The position numbers were made by a program, and so were the translations under genes. Shown here piece after piece: positions 1 through 6,800 of a DNA stretch of 7,274 nt. The stretch is taken from contig JAPOZE010000560.1 of NCBI GenBank assembly GCA_026706225.1, positions 1 to 7,274 on the forward strand. Direction: 5' to 3'. A model generated the notes under the pieces. It was not told where the DNA came from. It did no database searches and saw only the letters and a list, made by a program, of their open reading frames with translations. The stretch's first letter is position 1. Every line of letters begins with the position of its first letter. This DNA is from Acidobacteriota bacterium (GTDB lineage: Bacteria > Acidobacteriota > Terriglobia > Versatilivoradales > Versatilivoraceae).

Positions 1-1
1 C

Positions 2-226
2 GAAGGTCTGGGCGGGCAAGGTCTGGCAGAGGGCATGACCATCGGTTCCCAGTTCGGAGTCCAGGTCATCGGCGTCGTGGTCACCCTGGTCTACAGCGGC
101 GTGATTTCCTTCATCCTCCTGAAGGTGGTGGATGGGATCATCGGCCTGCGGGCCTCCAAAGAGGTCGAGACCGAGGGGTTGGATATATCTCTCCACGAGG
201 AGCAGGGGTACAACCTGGAGGTTTGA
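2..226 (+). CDS. amt: Ammonium transporter (Amt/AmtB), C-terminal fragment
   Basis: The 5' part of this gene lies outside the window; 74 codons and a TGA stop are visible. In this family the protein is a trimeric inner-membrane channel that takes up ammonium. The visible part reads as the last transmembrane helix (about GVQVIGVVVTLVYSGVISF, continuing to ILLKVVDGIIGLR), followed by the cytoplasmic tail. The tail carries the conserved GLR...E.EGLDISLHEE.GY pattern; in AmtB-type proteins this tail couples the three subunits and is where the PII protein GlnK docks. No glnK/glnB follows it, so any PII gene would have to lie upstream or elsewhere. The first visible ATG (nt 35) is internal and not the true start. 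The family call is secure from the tail motif; paralog type and substrate preference cannot be judged from 74 residues. Confidence 0.93.
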   Translation, partial: EGLGGQGLAEGMTIGSQFGVQVIGVVVTLVYSGVISFILLKVVDGIIGLRASKEVETEGLDISLHEEQGYNLEV

Positions 227-252
227 CGGCTCTAGCTCAAGGAATGGAGCCG
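227..252 (+). terminator. Hairpin directly after the amt stop codon
   Basis: CGGCTC at 227-232 pairs perfectly with GAGCCG at 247-252. The stem extends inward by a T-G wobble (233/246) and an A-T pair (234/245), giving 8 pairs around a 10-nt loop. It begins at the base after the TGA. There is no T-run after it (the next bases are CAGTGACC), so it is not a classical intrinsic terminator. It could still be a 3'-end or RNA-stabilising structure for the amt transcript. Confidence 0.35.
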
Positions 253-281
253 CAGTGACCTGAAAGGGCGGCATCGGCTTC

Positions 282-314
282 GGGCGCCGGCGGGGTGGAG
301 TTCTGCCGGCGCCC
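282..314 (+). repeat. Perfect 10-bp inverted repeat (strong hairpin) upstream of the aminotransferase
   Basis: GGGCGCCGGC at 282-291 and GCCGGCGCCC at 305-314 are exact reverse complements with a 13-nt spacer. All ten pairs are G-C. It ends 36 nt before the aminotransferase ATG and is followed by the palindrome CCGGCCGG (314-321). No T-tract follows. It may be a factor-dependent or bidirectional termination structure, a leader-RNA hairpin, or a dyad binding site; the sequence alone does not choose between these. Chance occurrence is less surprising in GC-rich DNA, but ten perfect pairs at this spacing is notable. Confidence 0.5.
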
Positions 315-350
315 CGGCCGGTTTCCGGATCGAGTGCCCCGCATTTCAAA

Positions 351-1709
351 ATGGCAGCCGATCGCCAGCACATCTTCATTCCCTGGACGGTCCAGGAGTG
401 TGAGGACCCGGTGTTGGAGTTTGCCGGGGCTAAGGGCGTCTACTTCCACGACCGCCAGGGCCGTCGCTACCTCGACTTTCTCTCGCAGTTGTTCAACTGC
501 AACCTCGGGCACGGAAACCGTCGTGTCATCGAGGCCATTAAAGGGCAGGCCGAACAGGCCTGCTGCATCTCCCCCCAGCTCCTTACCGCCGAGAGGTCCC
601 TGCTGTCGGACGAACTGACGGCCCTGGTTCCGGGGGACCTCGAAAAATGCATGTTTGTCAACAGCGGCAGCGAGGCCAACGAGCTGGCCTTCATCATGGC
701 CCGCATGGTGACCGGCCGGCCCAAGATCTTTGCCAAGTACCGCAGCTATCACGGGACCACCTTTGCCACCCTGGGCACCGCCGGGGATCCCCGGCGCATG
801 GCGGTGGAACCCGGGCCGCCGGGGGCCGTCCGCTTTTTCGACCCCTACTGCTATCGCTGTGATTTCGGGCTCACCAGCCCAGATTGCGGCACTCACTGCC
901 TCAAGGCCCTGGAGAGTCAGATCGAGCTGGAAAACCCAGCCACCGTGGCCGCGGTGATCGTGGAGCCGTTCACCGGGGCCGCCGGAGGCTTTCCCCTTCC
1001 GGAGGGCTACCTGGCCGGTCTGCGGGACCTGTGCGACCGCCACGGAATCCTGCTGATCGCCGATGAGGTCATTACCGGCTTCGGACGCACCGGCGCCTGG
1101 TTCGGCGTCAACCACGACTCGGTGGTTCCCGACCTGATGGTCATGGCCAAGGGAATCACCTCCGGCTATGTCCCCATGGGCGCCGTGGTGGTTCGTCCCC
1201 ATATCAGCCGCCATTTCGAGAGCCGCATGCTTCCGATCGGCAGCACCTATGCAGCCAGTCCCCTGGCCACCGCCGCGGCCCGCGCCTGCCTGCTCGCCTA
1301 TCGGGAGGAAGGCTGCGTTGACAACGCCCGGAAAATGGGCCGGCTGCTGATGGAGGAATTGCTGGCCCTCAAGCAAGAGCACCCCATTATCGGCGACGTC
1401 CGGGGCAAGGGTCTGCTGACCTGCCTGGAGCTGGTAATCGACCGGGCTACCCGGCAGCCGCTGGCTCCGCCGGTTGTGGATGCCCAGTTGCCCATCCGCA
1501 TTCGCCGTCGGGCCTGGGCGGAGGGGTTGCACCTGCTGGCTCGCGCCAATCTGCTGATGATCGCCCCGCCTCTGATTGTCACCGCCGGCCAGATTCGGGA
1601 AGGCATGGAGAAGTTGAGCCGAGTCCTTTCCTGGCTGGAGGCGGAAGTCCGGCAGGAGCGGGAACAGCAGTCGGTCCCCGCGAGCCCGGCCCCCTTGCCC
1701 GCTTCCTGA
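351..1709 (+). CDS. Class III PLP-dependent aminotransferase (omega-aminotransferase family)
   Basis: 452 residues, the normal length for fold-type I, class III aminotransferases, which move an amino group from an amine or omega-amino acid to a 2-oxo acid in the cytoplasm. Visible landmarks: N104-S-G-S-E-A-N (phosphate loop), Y133-H-G (ring stacking), E205-P-F-T-G, D238-E-V-I-T-G-F-G-R-T-G (D238 contacts the pyridine nitrogen), K267 in MAKGITSGY (Schiff-base lysine) and G297-S-T-Y (T299, phosphate contact). All catalytic positions are intact. The N-terminus (HIFIPWTVQ, then YLDFLSQLFNCNLGH) matches the usual start of the family, and no other start codon lies in frame between 351 and the upstream stop at 261. 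No clear Shine-Dalgarno precedes the ATG. A cysteine quartet, C167-x2-C170-x8-C179-x3-C183, lies before the large domain. The C-terminal tail is rich in Pro, Ala and Ser. The substrate is not determinable; taurine, beta-alanine, GABA or diamine donors are all possible. Confidence 0.95.
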   Translation: MAADRQHIFIPWTVQECEDPVLEFAGAKGVYFHDRQGRRYLDFLSQLFNCNLGHGNRRVIEAIKGQAEQACCISPQLLTAERSLLSDELTALVPGDLEKCMFVNSGSEANELAFIMARMVTGRPKIFAKYRSYHGTTFATLGTAGDPRRMAVEPGPPGAVRFFDPYCYRCDFGLTSPDCGTHCLKALESQIELENPATVAAVIVEPFTGAAGGFPLPEGYLAGLRDLCDRHGILLIADEVITGFGRTGAWFGVNHDSVVPDLMVMAKGITSGYVPMGAVVVRPHISRHFESRMLPIGSTYAASPLATAAARACLLAYREEGCVDNARKMGRLLMEELLALKQEHPIIGDVRGKGLLTCLELVIDRATRQPLAPPVVDAQLPIRIRRRAWAEGLHLLARANLLMIAPPLIVTAGQIREGMEKLSRVLSWLEAEVRQEREQQSVPASPAPLPAS

Positions 1710-1751
1710 AAGTTCCGGCCCGACCGGCCCCGGCTTGAGCCCCGCCCTTGC

Positions 1752-1760
1752 TGGTATAAT
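1752..1760 (+). promoter_or_regulatory. Extended -10 promoter motif ahead of the CRTAC1 gene
   Basis: TGGTATAAT matches the extended -10 consensus TGnTATAAT exactly, in a locally GC-rich stretch where a TATAAT is uncommon. A TTGAGC at 1735-1740 resembles a -35 element, but the spacer is only 14 nt; extended -10 promoters often do without a good -35. Transcription would start near 1767, giving a leader of about 56 nt before the TTG at 1823. It implies that the propeller gene is transcribed independently of the aminotransferase. This is sequence-pattern evidence only. Confidence 0.45.
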
Positions 1761-1822
1761 TTCCTTCTGCAAGCGTGCCCACCAGCTTTGTTGCATAGGC
1801 CCCACCTGGGGGTAAACCTCCC

Positions 1823-3553
1823 TTGACCCTGTCCTGCCATAGTCGCATCGATACCAGGTCCCGGCTTCCCCGGACGGTGCTGCTGCTTGGGATCCTGGGG
1901 GTCCTTCCCATGAATCCGCCAAGCCAGGCCGAACAGGGCGGAGCGACCGCCGGGACTCCCGCCTTCACCGACATGGCCGGCCCGGCCGGCATTGCCTGGA
2001 AGCACTTCAACGGCGAGTCCCCGGACCGCTTCCTGATCGAAACCTCCTGCGGGGGGGCGGCCTTCCTGGACTTTGACGGGGACGGACTGCTGGACATCTA
2101 CCTGGTGAACGGAGGCGAGACCCCCAGAGGCAAGAGCCCGACGCCGGTGCGCAATGCGCTCTATCGCAATCAGGGCCAGGGTGGATTCGAGGATGTTGCC
2201 GGCCGAGCGGGCGTCGCAGAGGTCGGCTTCTACGGCATGGGGGCGGCGGCCGCCGACTACGACAACGACGGCGATCAGGATCTCTACGTCACCGGGTTTC
2301 CCTCCTCGGCCCTGTTTCGCAACAACGGCGACGGCACCTTCGAAAATGCAACCGATAGCGCCGGTGTCGAGAACCCGGAACGCTGGGGGGCCAGCGCGGC
2401 CTGGATCGACTATGACCGGGACGGCCTGCTGGACCTGTTCGTGTGCAACTACGCCGAGCTGTCCTTCGCCAACCCCATTACCTGCGATCACAAGGGGATT
2501 CCCGCCTATTGCGATCAGAAATCCTACACTCCCAGCCGGTCCAGGCTGTTCCGCAACCGGGGCGACGGCGCTTTCGAGGATGTCAGCAAGGCCTCCGGGA
2601 TTGACGGGCACAAGAGCCGGGCCTTCGGGGTGGTGAGCATCGATGCCGACGGCGACGGTTGGCAGGACCTGTTGGTCGCCGGAGACGCCACCCCCAACCT
2701 GCTTTTTCTCAACCAGCAGGACGGGACTTTCGAAGAGGTGGGTTTCGAGGCCGACATGGCCTTCAACTCGGAGGGGGTGGCCCGGTCGGGCATGGGCATC
2801 GACGCCGGAGACTTCGACGGAGACGGCAACCCCGATTTCGTGGTCACCAACTTTCACGACGAGTTTCACGCCCTCTATCGCAACGGAGGAAAATTTCCCT
2901 TCCGGGAGCTTTCGCGGAGCTCGGGACTCACCCGGTTCACCGTGCCCTACGTGGGTTGGGGGGTTCGCTTCATCGACTACGACAACGACAGCCACCAGGA
3001 CCTGATCATCGTCAACGGCCACGTCACCCGGACCATCGAACTGGCCCGCAGAGACATCACCTATCGGCAGCTCCCCCTGCTGCTGGGCAACGACGGCCAG
3101 GGGAGGCTGCAGGACCTGGCGGAGCGGGCCGGTCCCGTCTTCAGGACCGGACATGCGGCTCGAGGCCTGGCCACCGGCGACTACGACAACGACGGCGATT
3201 CCGACGCGCTGCTGGTCCGGCTCAACCGGCGCCCGCTGCTGCTGCGCAACAACCGGGGCCAGGACTCGACCTGGATCGGCTTCCGTCTGGAGGGAACCCG
3301 AAGCAGCCGCGATGCCATCGGCGCCCGGGTGGAGATCGACTGGGGGGAAGGCAAGAACGTCCGATGGCTGACCGGAGGGGGGAGCTTCCTGGCCTCCCAC
3401 GATAAGCGCCTGACCTTTGGGCTGGGGGAAGCCGGCCCCGAACGAGTGGAAGCCACCGTCCAATGGCCCAGCGGCCGGCGGCAGCGCCTTTCCGGACTGA
3501 GAACCAATCGCTATCACGTCGTCGTGGAGGAAGAGGCCTCTGCCGCGCCCTAG
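1823..3553 (+). CDS. Secreted CRTAC1-family protein: FG-GAP/VCBS propeller plus ASPIC/UnbV domain
   Basis: 576 residues. The N-terminus is a Sec-type signal peptide: basic region to R17, hydrophobic core TVLLLGILGVL, and likely cleavage after SQA (residue 36). Seven Asp-rich calcium-loop motifs of FG-GAP/VCBS type start at D83, D145, D196, D274, D330, D385 and D453, spaced 51-78 residues apart, which suits a seven-bladed beta-propeller. The sixth (DYDNDSHQD) has Ser in place of the usual Gly. From about W484 to 572 lies an ASPIC/UnbV domain (IGARVEI..., SHDKRLTFGLG, VQWPSGRRQ). The role of these proteins is largely unknown; binding or adhesion outside the cytoplasm is inferred. Start choice: TTG at 1823 is the only start codon after the upstream stop at 1796 that keeps the basic region of the signal peptide. 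GTG 1877 would lack positive charges and ATG 1910 would remove the hydrophobic core. A weak GGGGGT (1808-1813) precedes the TTG. An Oar-like TonB receptor follows on the same strand. Confidence 0.93.
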   Translation: MTLSCHSRIDTRSRLPRTVLLLGILGVLPMNPPSQAEQGGATAGTPAFTDMAGPAGIAWKHFNGESPDRFLIETSCGGAAFLDFDGDGLLDIYLVNGGETPRGKSPTPVRNALYRNQGQGGFEDVAGRAGVAEVGFYGMGAAAADYDNDGDQDLYVTGFPSSALFRNNGDGTFENATDSAGVENPERWGASAAWIDYDRDGLLDLFVCNYAELSFANPITCDHKGIPAYCDQKSYTPSRSRLFRNRGDGAFEDVSKASGIDGHKSRAFGVVSIDADGDGWQDLLVAGDATPNLLFLNQQDGTFEEVGFEADMAFNSEGVARSGMGIDAGDFDGDGNPDFVVTNFHDEFHALYRNGGKFPFRELSRSSGLTRFTVPYVGWGVRFIDYDNDSHQDLIIVNGHVTRTIELARRDITYRQLPLLLGNDGQGRLQDLAERAGPVFRTGHAARGLATGDYDNDGDSDALLVRLNRRPLLLRNNRGQDSTWIGFRLEGTRSSRDAIGARVEIDWGEGKNVRWLTGGGSFLASHDKRLTFGLGEAGPERVEATVQWPSGRRQRLSGLRTNRYHVVVEEEASAAP

Positions 3554-3564
3554 CTTGGGGGCGC
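3545..3564 (+). terminator. Short GC hairpin overlapping the CRTAC1 stop codon
   Basis: GCGCCC at 3545-3550 pairs with GGGCGC at 3559-3564 around an 8-nt loop that contains the TAG stop (3551-3553). Six G-C pairs make a modest stem. No T-tract follows (AACTTGGCGG), so a terminator role is speculative. Confidence 0.2.
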
Positions 3565-3871
3565 AACTTGGCGGGTCGGTGGCCTGCTACGAGATTCTGT
3601 AGAGAGATCCGGGATGCTGTATTATTGCGGAAGTCCGGGGACGATATTTCAGTTGGCCCAAGACGCAAAGTGCTGTCTATCTTCTAACGATTGTGGTACT
3701 TTGCAAGAAACATTTCGTTTAGTCTTCAATGGTAGTCAAATTGCAGCTTGGTTGACGGGTTGTGGTCATTGAGCGGCATCGAAACCCGCTACCGACTCCA
3801 ACCGAACTTTGGCTTGAGCGCACTTAAAGAACATTAGTCTCCCTCAAACCCAATCGGAGGTAACGAACCCC
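3554..3871 (+). other. Long, less GC-rich intergenic region before the TonB receptor
   Basis: About 318 nt without a supportable gene. Base composition is clearly lower in G+C than in the flanking genes, especially around 3615-3760 and 3820-3850. This is usual for a promoter and 5' leader. TTGACG at 3752-3757 resembles a -35 element, but no good -10 lies 16-18 nt downstream. TTGCAA (3701) followed by TTCAAT (3725-3730) is a weak alternative pair. CGGGTT (3756-3761) and AACCCG (3783-3788) form a 6-bp inverted repeat with a 21-nt loop. None is strong enough to call a promoter or riboswitch. I see no tRNA, small coding gene or repeat family here. Confidence 0.6.
3856..3860 (+). promoter_or_regulatory. 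Shine-Dalgarno for the TonB receptor
   Basis: GGAGG, within CGGAGG, lies 11 nt before the ATG at 3872. It is the best ribosome binding site in the window, although the spacing is slightly long, and it supports 3872 as the start. Confidence 0.6.
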
Positions 3872-6800
3872 ATGAGGTCTCTACTTTCCAACAAGGCTTT
3901 TCTGATCCTGACCTTGATTCCGGCGCTGGTCGCGGGCCTGTCGTTCAACGCGGCCCTGCTGGACGCCCAGGTCCAGTTGTCCGGTTTCCGCGGGACCGTT
4001 ACCGATCCCAGCGGCGCCGCCATTGTCAGCGCCGAAGTCACGGCCACCAACGAGGCCAGCGGCATCTCTCGCACCACGGTGACCACCGAGGTCGGAGACT
4101 ACGAATTGAGAGGACTCGACAACGGCACCTACACCATTGCGGTGACGCTGCCGGGCTTCAAGCGCTACGTCAACACCGGAGTGGTGGTCTATGCCGGCGA
4201 CGTCCGCCGGGTGGACGTCGAGCTGGAAATCGGCGAGCAGGCCACCGAGATCACGGTTTCGGAGGAAGGGGCCACCATCGACACCGATACGTCGGTCATC
4301 AAGCACCGCCTGGGAAATCAGGAGGTCTACGGAGCCAACATCGGTGCCGCCCTCATCTACAATATCTACCAGAACCCCGGTACCGAGGCTCGGGCCCAGG
4401 TGCACGGCGGCTTCGCCAACAACCTGAGCGAGGAGCAGGACGGAATCCCCACCAACGCCTACGGTTCTTTCCGGGCCACCCAGGAGACCCTGCAGGAAGT
4501 CCACCAGGTCGACTTCAACGCCGCCGCAGAGTATCGGGTGCCGACCAACGTTTTCGGCATCGGCAAGCAGGGAACCAACCAGTTTCACGGCGAGATCTTC
4601 GGGGAGTTTCGCAATGCGGCTCTCAATGCCCTGCCTTCCGGCAATTCAGGTCCCAGGCCGCCTTCCAAGACGTCCAAGCGATGGTCTTACGAGGCCAGCG
4701 GCCCCGTCTGGGTCCCCAAGATCTATGACGGCCGCAACAAGACCTTTTTCCACTTTCTCTATCAGCCGGCCTCCAGGGAGAACCCGGTCTTCAATCGGGG
4801 CCGCGTGGTTCCCACTGCCGCGATGCGGAGAGGTGACCTCAACGAGTTCATTGCCTTCTCCAACTGCGTGTTCCCCAGCGCCGCCAATCCCAACCCCACC
4901 GTGCCCTGTCCCACCAACCCCTACAACGTGGTCAACGGGATTCAGCAGCCCTTCCCGGGGAACATTGTGCCGGAGAGCATGATCAGCCCCATTGCCCGAA
5001 GAGTCCTGGACAACACCGGCGTTCTGCCTCTGCCCAACTATGGACCACCGGGGGCGTTGTTCGATAACTTCCGCTACATTTCCTACAACGCATCCGACAA
5101 CAACTGGCAGAAGTACACCTTCGACCACGCCATCACCGATACCAACACGCTGACCATCGCCCACTACCGCTACAACAACGTCTCTCCCGAAGGCCGCGGC
5201 GACCCGTTTCCCAACGCGGGCTTCGTGGAAAGGGGGAACACCCGGGCCCTCAGCATCTCCAACAGCCACACCTTCGGGGCCAACGTGGTCAACGAATTCC
5301 AATATGCCTGGAACCGGCAGCAGTCGGTCTGGGCGGTCGGAGACGTGCAGGGGCGGGATTACCTGACCCAGATCCTGGGAGTCACGGAGTTGGGCGGCCG
5401 CGTCCTGCGGGAAGGGGTGGGAACCCCCCACATCAAGGTGCGCACCCTGGGGCGGCAGCTCAGCTCCCATCTGGGATCCTTCAACCCCTTGCCGTCCACC
5501 CTCATCGGGTCGCTCTTTTCGGGTGAGACCGACTACGAGGATGGCGAGGTCCAGCAGTGGCGAAACAATATCTCCGTCAACCGGGGAACCCACCTCTTCA
5601 AGACCGGAATCGAATTTCGCCACCAGTCCCCGCACATGTTCAGCACCATCAGCATTCCGGCGCCGTTCGGGATCTTCGACTTCAACGGAAGGTTTACCGG
5701 CTACGATTTTGGAGATCTGCTGCTGGGACTGCCCTTCACGACCCAGATCGACGGTGTCCGTCCCAGGGCCGAAGCCCGCCACAACGAGTTCGGCTTCTTC
5801 TTCCAGGACGATTGGAAGGTGACGCCCCGGCTCACCATCACGCCTGGAATCCGCTTCCAGCACTACGGGGTTCCTTCCGAGGTCCTGGGCGATACCATTT
5901 ACAACTTCGACCTGGCTACGGCCAGAGTGGTGGTGCCCAACGACCGGTCGATGCAGGCCATCGCTCCCAACTTTCCCATTGAAGTGGTCACGGCCGGGGA
6001 GGCCGGCTATCCCTCCGGCTTGAGGAACTTCAAGAGTGTCCTGGTCGATCCTCGCTTGGGCTTGGCTTTCCGCGCCACCGACAGCCTTGTCATCCGGGGC
6101 GGCTACGGCGTCTTCCACGTGCCCTTCGTGAAGTCCACTGCCTGGGCCATCGCCAACGTCTTCGGGGAGTTCGACCGCGCCGGAATCCTGGCCGGTCACG
6201 TCTGGGGGCCCTATCAGTTCAGCGAGTTGTTCCAGGACAACGAGATCGTCAACGGGGTTCCCAGCTTTACCTGGGAGCGCCCCTTCCCGGCAGGGCAGGT
6301 GGGGCCCACCAGCCTGACTTCCGCCGACGTCGACCTGCGCAAGAACAACTGGCCCTATGACCAGCAGTGGAACATCACCCTGGAGAAGGAGTTCGGCCTC
6401 GGCTGGTCGGGGCGGGCCTCCTGGGTGGGGTCCAGGGGAGTTTCCTGGCCCTACATCGAAGACCTGCAGGCCATCCGTCCGGGCAGCAGCTATCAGCCCT
6501 TCGACCCGTCCAAGTTCGCCAACGTCCACGCCCTGCAACTGGGAGGCAACTCCAAGTACAACGCCCTGCAACTGGAGTTGACCCGGCAGTTCTCCAGCGG
6601 GATCTACTTCCGAGGCTGGTTCAACTGGTCCAAGAGCCTGAACGATGTCCAGGGCGGCCTGTTCGGCTCCTCTTCCGGCTTCTTCCAGTCCAGCGCCGGT
6701 CAGCGCCACAACGACTACGGGTGGCAGGCGGGCGTCCCCGACCTTACCTCTCGCTGGCTGGCGGTGGTGCCGCTGCCGTTTGGAAAGGGCCAGCAGTTCG

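Noticed and set aside
223..251. TTGACG at 223-228 as a -35 element for the aminotransferase
   Set aside because: No plausible -10 hexamer occurs 16-18 nt downstream, and the site overlaps the amt stop codon and hairpin.
237..1922. Long minus-strand open frame (561 codons) opposite the aminotransferase
   Set aside because: The plus strand encodes an intact enzyme with all catalytic motifs. The minus-strand translation is low-complexity Gly/Ala/Gln-rich with no recognisable domain, typical of antisense frames in GC-rich DNA.
1298..3517. Long minus-strand open frame (739 codons) opposite the propeller gene
   Set aside because: Its Val-rich runs are the antisense reading of the repeated GAC-rich calcium loops. 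It has no family resemblance and spans two real plus-strand genes and the promoter between them.
3222..3668. Minus-strand frame of 148 codons starting in the intergenic region
   Set aside because: It lies mostly antisense to the ASPIC/UnbV domain, its composition is Arg/Pro/Ser-rich, and there is no ribosome binding site or homology signal that I recognise.
3808..3837. Possible sigma-54 type promoter or -35/-10 pair just before the receptor
   Set aside because: The GG and GC dinucleotides do not have the required 10-nt spacing, and the -10 candidates (CATTAG) have wrong spacing to TTGAGC.
4614..4982. Plus-strand frame of 122 codons inside the receptor gene
   Set aside because: It is an out-of-frame overlap with the receptor, with a Pro/Ser/Thr/Arg-rich translation. 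The receptor frame itself is uninterrupted, so there is no frameshift to explain.
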